Assembly (NCBI RefSeq): GCF_021864535.1
Contig: NZ_JAKJIC010000004.1
Location: 62,001 to 126,000, forward strand
Direction of reading: 5' to 3'
Length of the DNA: 64,000 bases
Source of the DNA: Oryzibacter oryziterrae
Lineage (GTDB): Bacteria; Pseudomonadota; Alphaproteobacteria; Rhizobiales; Pleomorphomonadaceae
Part shown: positions 26,701-35,407 of the stretch, in pieces
Layout of the letters: each line of letters begins with the position of its first letter
Numbering within the stretch: the stretch's first letter is position 1
Translations under genes and position numbers: made by a program
The notes under the pieces: generated by a model
The model's database searches: none
Told to the model about the DNA's origin: nothing
Seen by the model: the letters and a program-made list of their open reading frames with translations, nothing else

Positions 26701-27426
26701 ATGTCGAGCATGCCTGCACCGACCACGATGGTCTCCTGGTCAGAGGCTGGCGCCCGCGAGGCGCCGGTCCTGCGGCGTGCGCTCTTCGAACAGGCTGAAC
26801 GGCAAAGCCGCCGGGTCCGTCGCCTGCGCTGGGCGCTGCCGATCCTCGGCGTCTGCCTGGCGCTCGGCGTGATCGGCCTGTCCGTGGTCTCGCGCATCGG
26901 CATCAGCCTCGCCATCGGCGATCTCAAGATCACCTCGGACGGCCTCGCCATGGACGCGCCGCATCTGTCGGGCAGCGACGGCAAGGGCCGCACCTATACG
27001 GTGTCCGCCAGGAGCGCGGTTCAGAGCCTCACCGACACGCGCATCATCCGCCTCTCGGGCATCGCCGCGCATGTGACGCGGCCCGATGGCAGTTCGGCCG
27101 ATTTCTCCGCCGATTCCGGTGTCTATGACGCCGGCTCGCAGATGCTCACCCTCGACCAGAACATCGTCATCCACGGCTCCGACGGCTCTGCGGCCAGCCT
27201 GCACAAGGCGGCCATCGATCTGCAGAAGGGAACCGTAACCTCCGACGAACCGGTGGCCTTCTCCTCCAATCTCGGCGAGATCGAAGCGCAGGGCATGGAC
27301 GTGACCAAGAAGGCGGGCTCGGTGAAATTCGGTGGCGGTGTCCGCATGACCGTCAATCCGGCCGCCGTGCAGGGCGCGGCGCCGCAACAAGACAATTCGC
27401 AAAAAACTGAAAGCAACACCAAATGA
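26701..27426 (+). CDS. lptC: LPS export ABC transporter periplasmic protein LptC
   Basis: A single-pass membrane protein of the LPS transport bridge; it passes LPS from LptBFG to LptA. About 241 residues: a short basic cytoplasmic tail, one membrane helix (about 44-66, WALPILGVCLALGVIGLSVV) and a periplasmic beta-jellyroll (DUF1239/LptC) with AHVTRPDGSSADFSADSG. The start is uncertain: ATG 26701 is used; 26638 and 26728 are alternatives, none with a strong ribosome site. The stop overlaps the lptA start by 4 bp. It belongs to the conserved lptC-lptA-lptB-rpoN-hpf-ptsN series. Confidence 0.9.
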   Translation: MSSMPAPTTMVSWSEAGAREAPVLRRALFEQAERQSRRVRRLRWALPILGVCLALGVIGLSVVSRIGISLAIGDLKITSDGLAMDAPHLSGSDGKGRTYTVSARSAVQSLTDTRIIRLSGIAAHVTRPDGSSADFSADSGVYDAGSQMLTLDQNIVIHGSDGSAASLHKAAIDLQKGTVTSDEPVAFSSNLGEIEAQGMDVTKKAGSVKFGGGVRMTVNPAAVQGAAPQQDNSQKTESNTK

Positions 27427-28031
27427 TGAAGCTCGGGACCATTTCCAGGCAGATATCGCTTATTCTGGCGGCCGGTCTGTTGTTGGGCAGCATGGCAGCA
27501 CCCGGTCTTGCCGAAGAAAAGCAGACCGCCAAGCTGCCGAAGTCCTATCAGGGCTTGGGCATGTCCTCGAACCAGCCGATCCAGTTCGAGGCCGAGTCCC
27601 TCGAAGTGCGCGATCAGGAGCACATGGCCGTGTTCAGCGGCCACGTGATCGTCCGCCAGGAACAGACCGTGCTGAAGGCTGATACGCTCAACGTCTATTA
27701 CCAGGGCTCGGCCGCCGCCCAGGCGACCGGGGGGCAGCCTTCCGACGCTCCGGCCACTCCCGGCCAGGGCAACCAGCAGGTCAAGCGGCTCGAGGCCAAC
27801 GGCAACGTGCTCGTCACCTCAGGGCAGCAGACCGCCAGCGGCAATGCCGCCGTCTTCGACACCACGCTCAATACTATCGTTCTCACCGGCAATGTGGTCC
27901 TGACCCAGGGCGACAACGTGATCCGCGGCGCCCGTCTGGTCATCAACGTCGAGACCAGCCAGGCCAAGATGGAAGGCGGCCGCGTGCAGATGCTGATCAC
28001 GCCCAAGTCGCTGAACAACAACGGCGGTTGA
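27423..28031 (+). CDS. lptA: LPS transport periplasmic protein LptA
   Basis: The periplasmic bridge protein that carries LPS to LptDE. The 202-residue protein has a clear Sec signal peptide (cleavage likely after GLA near residue 30) and an OstA-like beta-jellyroll, IQFEAESLEVRDQEHMAVFSGHVIV then VLTGNVVLTQGDNVI. A Gly/Pro/Gln-rich insert lies at about 97-120. The ATG overlaps the lptC stop (AAATGATG), with a second ATG one codon on. About 115 bp separate it from lptB. Confidence 0.93.
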   Translation: MMKLGTISRQISLILAAGLLLGSMAAPGLAEEKQTAKLPKSYQGLGMSSNQPIQFEAESLEVRDQEHMAVFSGHVIVRQEQTVLKADTLNVYYQGSAAAQATGGQPSDAPATPGQGNQQVKRLEANGNVLVTSGQQTASGNAAVFDTTLNTIVLTGNVVLTQGDNVIRGARLVINVETSQAKMEGGRVQMLITPKSLNNNGG

Positions 28032-28146
28032 CGCTGCTCCAGCCCTGTGTTTGCTGGAGCGGCGCTCCCCCCTGACAGAGGGGTGAGGCGCGCTGTGGCC
28101 ACCCTGCCGGCTGAGGGCCAATGTCACGAAGGGTAAGCTGACGAAC

Positions 28147-28923
28147 GTGCTGAAGCAATTTTCCCGAACCGAACACCAGGACATGGCGATCCCCGAGGAA
28201 ACGGGCGATCTCGCCGTGTTCAATCTGGCCAAGGCCTATGCCAAGCGCCCTGTGGTGCGGGATGTGAGCATGTCCGTCCGCCGCGGTGAGGCCGTCGGCC
28301 TGCTCGGCCCCAATGGGGCCGGCAAGACCACGCTTTTCTACATGATCACCGGCCTGATCCCCGCCGACAGCGGCCGCATCTTCATGGATGGCCACGACAT
28401 CACCGGCTATCCCATGTTCCGCCGCGCCCGTCTCGGCATCGGCTATCTGCCGCAGGAAGCCTCCATCTTTCGCGGCCTGAGCGTCGAGGACAATATCCGC
28501 GCCGTGCTGGAACTGGTGGAGAAGAACCGCGACAAGCGCGAAGCCGAGCTGGATGCCTTGCTGGCCGAGTTTCACCTGACCCATCTGCGCAGCCAACCGG
28601 CTCTCGCGCTCTCGGGCGGTGAACGGCGCCGTGCCGAAATTGCCCGGGCGCTTGCCACCCGCCCGGCCTTCATGCTGCTGGACGAACCCTTTGCCGGCGT
28701 CGATCCGATCGCCGTCGGCGACATCCAGGCCCTCGTGCGCCATCTGACCGCCCGTGGCATCGGCGTGCTGATCACCGATCACAACGTGCGCGAAACCCTC
28801 GGCCTGATCGACCGCGCTTATATCCTGCATTCGGGCACGCTGCTGATCGAGGGCACGCCCGACGACATCATCTCCGACCCCGAAGCACGTCGCGTTTACC
28901 TCGGCGAACAATTTAGCCTTTGA
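28147..28923 (+). CDS. lptB: LPS export ABC transporter ATP-binding protein
   Basis: The ATPase that powers LPS extraction by LptFGC. It has Walker A GPNGAGKTT (about residue 55), Q-loop YLPQEASIFRGL, signature LSGGERRRAEIARAL (about 158), Walker B FMLLDEPFAGVDP and the switch His in ITDHNVRETL, all matching LptB. The open frame starts with GTG at 28147 (258 residues); an ATG at 28183 gives a 246-residue form closer to E. coli length, but its AGGA sits too close to be a good ribosome site, so the start is unsettled. Confidence 0.95.
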   Translation: MLKQFSRTEHQDMAIPEETGDLAVFNLAKAYAKRPVVRDVSMSVRRGEAVGLLGPNGAGKTTLFYMITGLIPADSGRIFMDGHDITGYPMFRRARLGIGYLPQEASIFRGLSVEDNIRAVLELVEKNRDKREAELDALLAEFHLTHLRSQPALALSGGERRRAEIARALATRPAFMLLDEPFAGVDPIAVGDIQALVRHLTARGIGVLITDHNVRETLGLIDRAYILHSGTLLIEGTPDDIISDPEARRVYLGEQFSL

Positions 28924-29066
28924 TCATCGCCCCGCCTGGGTTATGAAGCAAGAAGCGGACCAGTCCGCTGTGGTCGTCGTGCGCGGATTGTAAAATCCGC
29001 TTGAACAGCGACGGCTTGAGGCGCTCGTGCCGGCTGAATATCTGTCTGACGGGGTAGGGTAGATCA

Positions 29067-30593
29067 ATGGCGCTATCGACCAGACTGGAACTGAGGCAAA
29101 GCCAGTCCCTGGTTATGACGCCGCAGCTGATGCAGGCCATCAAGCTGCTTCAGCTCTCCAACATGGACCTCGTCACCTATATCGAGCAGGAACTCGAGCG
29201 CAATCCGCTGCTGGAGCGGGTCGATGACGCGCCCGATCCGGAAGCGCCGGCCCCCGCCGAGGCCGAGGAGCGCGACGGCCGCGGCGACGGTCCCGAGACC
29301 TCCGAATGGTTCGAAAATGACGGGGCGCCCAGCTCCGAGCGGGTCGAGAATGTGCTCGACACCGATCTCGGCAACGTCTTCCCCGACGACAACGCCTCGT
29401 CCGATCGCGGTGCCACCGAGGCCGCCCCCCCCGGGGTCAACGACTGGTCGTCGGTCGGCCGTGGCGGCGAGCATGAGGACTATAACCTCGAAGCCTTCGT
29501 CGCCGGCGAGATCAGCCTTTCCGATCATCTGGCCGAACAGCTTGCCGTTGCCATCGTCGATCCGGTCTTGCGCCTGATCGGCCACGACCTCATCGATCAG
29601 GTCGACGAAGCCGGCTACCTGCGGGCCGACCTGCCGGCGGTGGCCGAACGGCTCGGCACCGACCTGCAGACCGTCGAGGGCGTGCTCACCACGCTGCAGA
29701 GCTTCGAGCCGACCGGCGTCTGCGCCCGCAATCTTGCCGAATGCCTGGCGCTGCAGCTCGCAGAAAAGAATCGCCTCGATCCGGCCATGCAGGCCCTGCT
29801 TGACCATCTGGACCTGCTCGCCCGCCGGGACATGTCGCAGCTGCGCCGTCTCTGTGGCGTCGATGACGAAGACCTTGGCGACATGATCAAGGAGATCCTC
29901 TGCCTTGATCCCAAGCCGGGCCATGCCTTCGGCTCGACCCAGGTGCAGACCGTGGTGCCCGACGTCATGGTCGTGCCGGCGTCCGATGGCGGCTGGCTGG
30001 TCGAGCTCAACACCGACACGCTGCCGCGCGTGCTGGTCAACCAGTCCTATTACCAGGAAGTCTCCAAGGGCGCCCGGGACGAGGAGAAGGCCTATCTCGG
30101 CGAATGCTTCCAGTCGGCCAACTGGCTCACCAAGAGCCTCGACCAGCGCGCCAAGACGATTCTGAAGGTGTCCACCGAGATCGTTCGCCAGCAAGACGGT
30201 TTCCTTGCCAAGGGCGTCGCCCATCTGCGGCCCTTGAACCTGCGCATGATCGCCGACGCCATCGGCATGCACGAATCCACCGTTTCCCGCGTCACCTCCA
30301 ACAAATACATGGCGACGCCCCGCGGCATTTTCGAACTCAAGTATTTCTTCACGTCCTCGATCGCCTCTGCCGAAGGCGGAGACGCCCATTCCGCTGAATC
30401 GGTGCGCCATCGCATCAAGCAGATGATCGACGCCGAAAGCGTGGATGACGTGCTTTCGGATGATACAATCGTAAAGCTTTTGCGCGATGATGGTGTCGAC
30501 ATCGCGCGCCGAACCGTGGCCAAATACAGGGAGGCCATGCGCATTCCCTCTTCGGTCCAGCGTCGGCGCCTGAAACTGATGGGTGGTGCTTGA
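29067..30593 (+). CDS. rpoN: RNA polymerase sigma-54 factor
   Basis: Alternative sigma factor for nitrogen-related and other enhancer-dependent promoters. The 508-residue protein has region I (Q-rich LELRQSQSLVMTPQLMQAIK, 7-26), an acidic region II (about 50-130), the core-binding domain, and the DNA-binding part with the RpoN box ARRTVAKYREAMRIPSSVQ near the C-terminus. It is followed by hpf and ptsN, the normal rpoN neighbourhood linking nitrogen and PTS(Ntr) signalling. A 143-bp leader separates it from lptB. Confidence 0.98.
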   Translation: MALSTRLELRQSQSLVMTPQLMQAIKLLQLSNMDLVTYIEQELERNPLLERVDDAPDPEAPAPAEAEERDGRGDGPETSEWFENDGAPSSERVENVLDTDLGNVFPDDNASSDRGATEAAPPGVNDWSSVGRGGEHEDYNLEAFVAGEISLSDHLAEQLAVAIVDPVLRLIGHDLIDQVDEAGYLRADLPAVAERLGTDLQTVEGVLTTLQSFEPTGVCARNLAECLALQLAEKNRLDPAMQALLDHLDLLARRDMSQLRRLCGVDDEDLGDMIKEILCLDPKPGHAFGSTQVQTVVPDVMVVPASDGGWLVELNTDTLPRVLVNQSYYQEVSKGARDEEKAYLGECFQSANWLTKSLDQRAKTILKVSTEIVRQQDGFLAKGVAHLRPLNLRMIADAIGMHESTVSRVTSNKYMATPRGIFELKYFFTSSIASAEGGDAHSAESVRHRIKQMIDAESVDDVLSDDTIVKLLRDDGVDIARRTVAKYREAMRIPSSVQRRRLKLMGGA

Positions 30594-30669
30594 ACACACT
30601 CGGGAGGGGGTTGATCTCGAGCTACCGCCTATCCACATCATGAACAGGGGAGGCATCCTGCGTCCCCGA

Positions 30670-30718
30670 GAGCGCTTTCCGATCAGGTGGAATCACCTGA
30701 TCGACAAGAAATCGCTCC
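30670..30718. repeat. Palindromic intergenic repeat, copy 1
   Basis: Starts GAGCGCTTT and ends CGCTCC. The core is a perfect 10-4-10 palindrome: CGATCAGGTG, spacer GAAT, CACCTGATCG (30680-30703), inside weaker outer arms (GAGC and GCTC). This layout matches the small dispersed intergenic palindromes common in Hyphomicrobiales genomes. Confidence 0.75.
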
Positions 30719-30731
30719 AGGTTGACATCTT

Positions 30732-30781
30732 GAGCAGCCGCTTTTCGATCATGTTGTTTCAACAGGATCGGCGGGTGCTCC
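30732..30781. repeat. Palindromic intergenic repeat, copy 2
   Basis: The same layout as copy 1: GAGC start, GTGCTCC end, core CGATCATGTTG (30746-30756) facing CAACAGGATCG (30760-30770) with one mismatch. It begins 13 bp after copy 1 and has a diverged sequence. Confidence 0.65.
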
Positions 30782-30969
30782 AAGGCAGAGTTGGGAGCTT
30801 GTTGACTTCCCCTGTCCGCCCTCGTAAAGAGGCGCGCCGTCTGAGTGGCCAATCTTCAAATATGAAGATTGGCAGGGTGGTGCGGGGCAGGGAAGAACCG
30901 TCGTCGAGGCGGGAGAAAGCGCCACCGCCCGCGTACGGTCCGGCCAGTTGGGGGACTTGAATTGGCCTA

Positions 30970-31019
30970 GAGCCTTTCGCCGATCCTGTCGCAAGATCGG
31001 GTCGACAAGCGAGGGCTCC
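30970..31019. repeat. Palindromic intergenic repeat, copy 3
   Basis: Starts GAGCCTTTCGCCGATC and ends GGGCTCC. It shares TCGACAAG and the following CTCCAG-TTGA with copy 1, so the two align over their full length although the central arms differ (CGATCCTGTCGCAAGATCGG). Confidence 0.7.
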
Positions 31020-31130
31020 AGATTGAGGGACACGAACCTTCGTCCAAGTTGAGCTGCCTCAATGCCGCGCCCCAGGATCTGGGGTGGCTGGAAAGTAGAA
31101 GAACACAGGCGCAAGAAACGAGGAATTCTG

Positions 31131-31712
31131 ATGCCGCTTCGCATTTCCGGAAAGAACGTCGACATCGGTCAGGCCCTTCGCGAGCACATCACGGCCCGCA
31201 CTTCAGAGGAGCTCGGCAAGTATTTCGACGGGACCTACACGGGCCACGTCGTGGTGCAGCGGGAAGGAGCCGGCTATGTGGTCGATTGCTCGCTTCACCT
31301 GTCCTCGGGCTCCGTGCTCCAGTCGAGCGGCTTCGCCCACGAAGTCTATCCGGCTGCGGATCAGGCGATCGAGCGCATCGGCAAGCGCCTGCGCCGCTAC
31401 AAGCGCAAGCTGAAGAACTATCATCCCACGTCTGCCGAATCCGCGCAGAACGGCCTTGATGCCCAGTCTTACGTGCTGGCGGCCGTCGAGGATGAGGAAG
31501 TGCCCGACGATTTCGCGCCCACCGTGGTGGCCGAGACCAAGCAGAAGATCGGCACGTCCACCGTCGGTCAGGCTGTGATGGAACTCGACCTCACCGGTAC
31601 GCCGGTCGTCGTCTTCCGCAACGCCAGCTCCGGCGCCATCAACGTCGTCTATCGCCGCACCGACGGCAATATCGGCTGGATCGATCCGGCCTTGACGGAG
31701 ATCGCGGGCTGA
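31131..31712 (+). CDS. hpf: Ribosome hibernation-promoting factor, long form
   Basis: It binds 70S ribosomes and dimerises them to 100S particles in stationary phase. The 193-residue long form has the N-terminal HPF/RaiA domain (about 1-100, MPLRISGKNVDIGQALREHI and AIERIGKRLRRYKRKLKN) and the C-terminal dimerisation domain (about 135-190, TPVVVFRNASSGAINVVYRR). The ATG at 31131 follows GAGGA. It lies between rpoN and ptsN as in most proteobacteria. Both flanks carry palindromic repeats, which is unusual and may affect its mRNA ends. Confidence 0.96.
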   Translation: MPLRISGKNVDIGQALREHITARTSEELGKYFDGTYTGHVVVQREGAGYVVDCSLHLSSGSVLQSSGFAHEVYPAADQAIERIGKRLRRYKRKLKNYHPTSAESAQNGLDAQSYVLAAVEDEEVPDDFAPTVVAETKQKIGTSTVGQAVMELDLTGTPVVVFRNASSGAINVVYRRTDGNIGWIDPALTEIAG

Positions 31713-31720
31713 CGGCACGA

Positions 31721-31769
31721 GAGCCTTCGCTGACCGAATTGCATGATTTGGTCGATATGCGCAGGCTCT
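31721..31769. repeat. Palindromic intergenic repeat, copy 4
   Basis: Nine bp after the hpf stop. Starts GAGCCTTCGC and ends AGGCTCT; core GACCGAAT (31732-31739) facing ATTTGGTC (31746-31753) with one G-T pair. Could also serve as the hpf 3'-end hairpin. Confidence 0.6.
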
Positions 31770-31783
31770 GGTACAGGCTCCCT

Positions 31784-31833
31784 GAGCCGCCGCCTTCCCA
31801 TCGGGTTGCTGCAACCTGATTGGCGGATGCTCC
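31784..31833. repeat. Palindromic intergenic repeat, copy 5
   Basis: Starts GAGCCGCCGC and ends GATGCTCC; core ATCGGGTTG (31800-31808), loop CTG, CAACCTGAT (31812-31820) with one G-T pair. It lies 113 bp before ptsN. Confidence 0.65.
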
Positions 31834-31945
31834 AGAACGAAAGCCCCAAATGGCGGAAGGCCGGGCAACCGGCCTTTCGTTTGCAAGGGCAGAGAGGCCG
31901 CCACAAGCGCGATACACCGCTGCTTTGGCGCTGCAGGATTTGGAT

Positions 31946-32410
31946 ATGGATTTGAGCGATCTCCTGGCTGTCGAAGCCGTCAGTTCTCGCCTCAAGGCGG
32001 TTTCGAAGAAGCAGACCTTCCAGGACCTGGCGGCCAAGGCTGCCGTTCTCACCGGTCACGGCGAGAAGGAAATTCTGGAAACGCTGCTCCAGCGCGAGAA
32101 GCTGGGCTCGACCGGCGTCGGCCATGGCGTCGCCATTCCGCATGGCAAGCTGCCGGGGCTTAAGTCGCTCACCGGCCTCTTCGCGCGCCTCGACCGCCCG
32201 ATCGATTATGATTCCATCGACGGCGAGCCGGTCGACCTCGTCTTCCTGCTGCTCGCTCCGGAACACGCCGGTGCCGATCATCTGAAGGCGCTCGCCCGCA
32301 TCGCCCGGGTGCTGCGCGACGGTCACACCGCCTCCAAGCTGCGCGCCGCCGACGATGCCTCGGCCATCTACGCGCTGCTCACCGAACAGACCGCTTCCAA
32401 CGCTGCCTGA
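31946..32410 (+). CDS. ptsN: Nitrogen regulatory PTS enzyme IIA(Ntr)
   Basis: The final phosphate acceptor of the regulatory PTS(Ntr); in alphaproteobacteria it influences K+ transport, PHB and stress signalling. The 154-residue EIIA domain has the active-site His in GVGHGVAIPHGKL (the PHG His, about residue 66) and the VDLVFLLLAPEHAGADHLKAL block. The ATG at 31946 (MDLSDLLAVEAV) follows AGGA and fits family length; the longer frame back to 31820 overlaps repeat copy 5. The order rpoN-hpf-ptsN is conserved. Confidence 0.96.
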   Translation: MDLSDLLAVEAVSSRLKAVSKKQTFQDLAAKAAVLTGHGEKEILETLLQREKLGSTGVGHGVAIPHGKLPGLKSLTGLFARLDRPIDYDSIDGEPVDLVFLLLAPEHAGADHLKALARIARVLRDGHTASKLRAADDASAIYALLTEQTASNAA

Positions 32411-32516
32411 GTCCGCTGCCGTCCTTCCGGCGGCGGCGACCTGGCCAGTCTTGATTTTGCAAACAAATCATGAACAAATGCGAGGCTTGAGGGTCGCGCC
32501 TTGCCCGCGATCGCCC

Positions 32517-33038
32517 ATGATTGCCGGATTTCAGCCGATGCCCACGCCGCCCGTAGCCTTCGCGTCCCCCATCGACAGCTTCCTCAACGACGGTCGTCAG
32601 TCGGAAAATGCCCGCATGATCCAGCGCGGGGTCGGGCGCATGCTGGTGGGCTTCGGCATGACACCGCTCTATGAGCTGCCGCTCGCCTCCGGACGGCGGG
32701 CCGATGTGATCGGCCTCGGTACGGGCGGCGATGTCTGGATTGTCGAGATCAAGTCCTCGCTCGAAGACTTCCGCGCCGATCGCAAATGGCCCGACTACCG
32801 CCAGCACTGCGACCGGCTCTATTTTGCCACCCACCCCGGCGTCGCGCTGGATATCTTCCCGGAAGATGCCGGCCTGATCGTCGCCGATGGCTATGGCGCC
32901 GCCGTGCTGCGCGAGGCGCCCGATCACCGTCTGGCGCCGGCCACCCGTAAGGCCATCACCTTGCGTTTCGCCCAGTCGGCGGCGCGCCGTCTCCAGCAAC
33001 TGATGGATCCGGGCCTGCCCGACGCTGGCGCCTTCTGA
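32517..33038 (+). CDS. mmcB: MmcB-family DNA repair protein
   Basis: A 173-residue protein with a PD-(D/E)xK-like nuclease core: GRRADVIGLGTGGDVWIVEIKSS carries the D and ExK signature (about residues 60-82), followed by FRADRKWPDYRQHCDRLYFA. It matches the MmcB family, linked in Caulobacter to SOS-induced mitomycin C resistance. The start is uncertain (32517 used, 32538 possible). It is convergent with regA, an arrangement usual in Hyphomicrobiales (mmcB-actR-actS). Confidence 0.88.
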   Translation: MIAGFQPMPTPPVAFASPIDSFLNDGRQSENARMIQRGVGRMLVGFGMTPLYELPLASGRRADVIGLGTGGDVWIVEIKSSLEDFRADRKWPDYRQHCDRLYFATHPGVALDIFPEDAGLIVADGYGAAVLREAPDHRLAPATRKAITLRFAQSAARRLQQLMDPGLPDAGAF

Positions 33039-33130
33039 TTTCAGGAGGAAGCGACCCCAACGCGTTGGGGGGCGGTCCAGGCCGGCCCGGCATGGCTGAA
33101 GCTCGATCGGCCGAGACCGGCTTGAAACTC

Positions 33131-33160
33131 CCTGGCGTGCGCGGGGGCGCCCACGCCAGG
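33131..33160. terminator. Hairpin between convergent mmcB and regA
   Basis: CCTGGCGTG (33131-33139) pairs with CACGCCAGG (33152-33160). A second perfect palindrome, CCCCAACGCGTTGGGG, lies at 33055-33070. Neither has a clear U-run, so this is a tentative factor-assisted terminator region for both genes. Confidence 0.5.
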
Positions 33161-33179
33161 CGAGGTCTGTGGCAGCCCT

Positions 33180-33731
33180 TCAGCGCGGGGCGCGCTTGGC
33201 GAGGATCCGCTGCAGCGTGCGGCGATGCATGTTGAGGCGGCGGGCCGTCTCCGACACATTGCGCTCGCACAGTTCGAACACCCGCTGGATATGCTCCCAG
33301 CGCACGCGATCGGCCGACATCGGGTTCTCGGGCGGCTCGGCCCGCGTTTCCGGCCCGCGCGTCAGCGCCGCGGCCACTTCGTCGGCGTCCGCCGGCTTGG
33401 CCAGATAGTCGATGGCGCCCATCTTCACGGCCGTCACGGCGGTGGCGATGTTGCCATAGCCCGTCAGCACGATGGCGCGGGCGTCCGGCCGCTGGCGGCG
33501 GAGCTTCTCGATCACGTCGAGACCGTTGCCGTCACCGAGGCGCATGTCCACCACGGCATAATCGGGATTGTGGCTGTCCACCTTGTCCAGACCGTCGGCC
33601 ACCGTGTCGGCGGTATCGACCGAGAAACCGCGTGCCTCCATGGCCCTGGCCATGCGCTGGAGGAACGGCTTGTCGTCATCGACGATGAGCAGGGACTTGT
33701 GGCCTTCCGGCAAAGCAAGAAGCGTTTCCAT
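33180..33731 (-). CDS. regA: Redox response regulator, ActR/PrrA/RegA family
   Basis: The global redox regulator paired with RegB/ActS; in relatives it controls photosynthesis, nitrogen fixation, respiration and carbon metabolism. The 183-residue protein has a receiver domain (LLIVDDDKPFLQRM with acidic pocket, phospho-acceptor Asp in AVVDMRLGDG about residue 62, Lys in YLAKPADADE) and the short Fis-type helix-turn-helix HIQRVFELCERNVSETARRLNMHRRTLQRIL split here as VFELCERNVSETARRLN and MHRRTLQRIL. These features are diagnostic of the family. regB lies 359 bp upstream on the same strand. Confidence 0.96.
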   Translation of the reverse strand: METLLALPEGHKSLLIVDDDKPFLQRMARAMEARGFSVDTADTVADGLDKVDSHNPDYAVVDMRLGDGNGLDVIEKLRRQRPDARAIVLTGYGNIATAVTAVKMGAIDYLAKPADADEVAAALTRGPETRAEPPENPMSADRVRWEHIQRVFELCERNVSETARRLNMHRRTLQRILAKRAPR

Positions 33732-34090
33732 TGTGGTGCACCTTGTTGTGATGCTTCCACGCGGTGTATCCGGTTGCCGTTTGACCTGTCCGGGAGCTCT
33801 CTTGAAACGACCGGGGCGTGATAAACACGCCGAAGGCCGACATCGTCATTGCTGCTGTGGCCTTGGCCCCTCCCAGAACCGCGGCCCCACCCGGGCACAG
33901 CCAGATCACGGAAACCTTCGTTGTTTCCACGTCGAGCGTGTGTGTAACAGCGCCAACTATATACCAAACTTGGCATGCGGCAATCCGTCTTACGGATAAT
34001 TTCTTACGTAAACTCCCGGCACGCATTCTCGAAATATGGTGAATGTGAAAGCTCTCGCTGCTTCTGACAGGTCATTTCACCATGCGGCAA
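33732..34090. other. Gap between regB and regA
   Basis: 359 bp without a gene. It is moderately AT-rich near 33950-34050 and contains a direct repeat CTTACG at 33989 and 34003. It probably holds a separate promoter for regA, but no clear -35/-10 pair or FNR box is seen. Confidence 0.4.
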
Positions 34091-35407
34091 TCACTCCTGC
34101 GGCATGACCTCCATCGCCGAGCGCGGCCATTCGACGCGAACGACGGCCCCATGCTCCGGTGCGGCGCGGTTGGTGATGGTGAGCCGCGCGCCGGTTCGCT
34201 CCAGCAGGGTCTTGGCGATGAAGAAGCCCAGCCCGAGCCCGCCGCCGGTGCTGGTCGAGGCCGCCGCCGTCTTCTGGCGCGTCGTCACATAGGGGTCGCC
34301 GATCCGCGCCAGGATCTCCGGCGCAAAGCCCGGGCCGTCGTCGCGGATCACGATGGCCACGCGTTCCTCCGTCCAGGTCGCCGCCACGTCCACCCGCGCA
34401 TTGGCGAAGTCCATGGCGTTTTCCAGAATGTTGCCAAGGCCATAGAGTATGGCCGGATTGCGCCCGCCCTGCGGCTCGCGCGCCCGGTCGCCGTCGAGCT
34501 GGATCACCACGTCCACACCGAAGTCGCGATGCGGCGCCGTCATGTCCTCGATCAGATGGCTGAGCGGCAGCCGGTCGAAATGGGCGGCCATGTCGGTGTT
34601 GAGCGAGGTCAGCTTGCGCAGGATCTCCCGGCAGCGCTCGGCCTGCGAGCGCAGCAGCTCGAGGTCTTCCGACAGGCGCGAGTCCGGTCCCACCTCGCGC
34701 AGCATCTCCTTGGTCACCAGCGTGATGGTGCCAAGCGGCGTGCCCAGTTCATGCGCCGCGGCCGCCGCGAGACCGTCCAGCTGGTTGAGATGCTGCTCGC
34801 GCATCAGCACCATTTCCGTCGCCGCCAGCGCCGCCTGCAGCCGCCGGGCCTCCTCGGCCACGCGGAAGCTGTAGGCAGCTACGAACCCGCCGGCCAGCAC
34901 CAGCGCCACCCACATGCCCAGAATGTAGTTGGGGGGCAGCGTCAACGTCTGCCCCGACGCCCAGACCAGTGGCTCGAAGGTGACCGCCAGGATGAGCCCC
35001 AGCAGGGCCACCAGCACGCCGAGCCCCAGCGTCGCCGCTGCCGACAAGACTGTCGCCGCCACCACCACGGGCGCGATCAGCAGCAGGGCGAAGGGGTTGG
35101 ACAGGCCGCCGGTGAAATGCAGCAGCGCCGCTAGCTGCAGCCCGTCGAAGCCGAGGAGCGGCAAGGCCTGCTCCTCCGTCAGCCGCTGCGTCGCGGGAAA
35201 GCGCAGTCTCAGCCCCACATTGAGCGCCGCCGAGACGCCGGTCAGGCCGAAACAGACGGGCAGGGGCAGCGTGAGGTCGAGTCCCTTCCATCCAATCAGG
35301 ACTGCGACGAATTGTCCGAGGACAAGCAGCCAGCGCAGACGCACCAGCGTATCCAGCCGCAACCGCTGCTCCGTTGCCGCGTGGGGAAAGGCGACGTCTT
35401 GATGCAT
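34091..35407 (-). CDS. regB: Redox sensor histidine kinase, ActS/PrrB/RegB family
   Basis: A membrane kinase that senses ubiquinone and thiol redox state and phosphorylates RegA. The 438-residue protein has about six membrane helices (30-175) with the quinone-binding heptad GGLSNPF, the H-box AAAAAHELGTPLG with His at about 219, and the conserved redox Cys in ERCREIL at about 259 (equivalent to Cys265 of Rhodobacter RegB). The ATPase domain has GLGNILENA and GGGLGLGFFIAK. The ATG at 35407 has GGAGG just upstream; longer in-frame starts lack a ribosome site. Divergent from phaZ. Confidence 0.96.
   Translation of the reverse strand: MHQDVAFPHAATEQRLRLDTLVRLRWLLVLGQFVAVLIGWKGLDLTLPLPVCFGLTGVSAALNVGLRLRFPATQRLTEEQALPLLGFDGLQLAALLHFTGGLSNPFALLLIAPVVVAATVLSAAATLGLGVLVALLGLILAVTFEPLVWASGQTLTLPPNYILGMWVALVLAGGFVAAYSFRVAEEARRLQAALAATEMVLMREQHLNQLDGLAAAAAHELGTPLGTITLVTKEMLREVGPDSRLSEDLELLRSQAERCREILRKLTSLNTDMAAHFDRLPLSHLIEDMTAPHRDFGVDVVIQLDGDRAREPQGGRNPAILYGLGNILENAMDFANARVDVAATWTEERVAIVIRDDGPGFAPEILARIGDPYVTTRQKTAAASTSTGGGLGLGFFIAKTLLERTGARLTITNRAAPEHGAVVRVEWPRSAMEVMPQE

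Larger units (their letters stand above)
30594..31130. other. 537-bp rpoN-hpf intergenic region with three palindromic repeats
   Basis: No gene is supported; the small frames here show no conserved motif and no ribosome site. The region holds three copies (30670-30718, 30732-30781, 30970-31019) of a roughly 50-bp palindromic element. A short dyad CAATCTTCAAATATGAAGATTG lies in the middle (written here as two 9-bp arms CAATCTTCA and TGAAGATTG, about 30850-30871). The hpf promoter should be here too but is not obvious. Confidence 0.6.

Noticed and set aside
30670-31833. CRISPR array around hpf
   Set aside because: The repeats are diverged, unevenly spaced (13 to 700 bp apart), palindromic and interrupted by a gene; there are no cas genes in the window.
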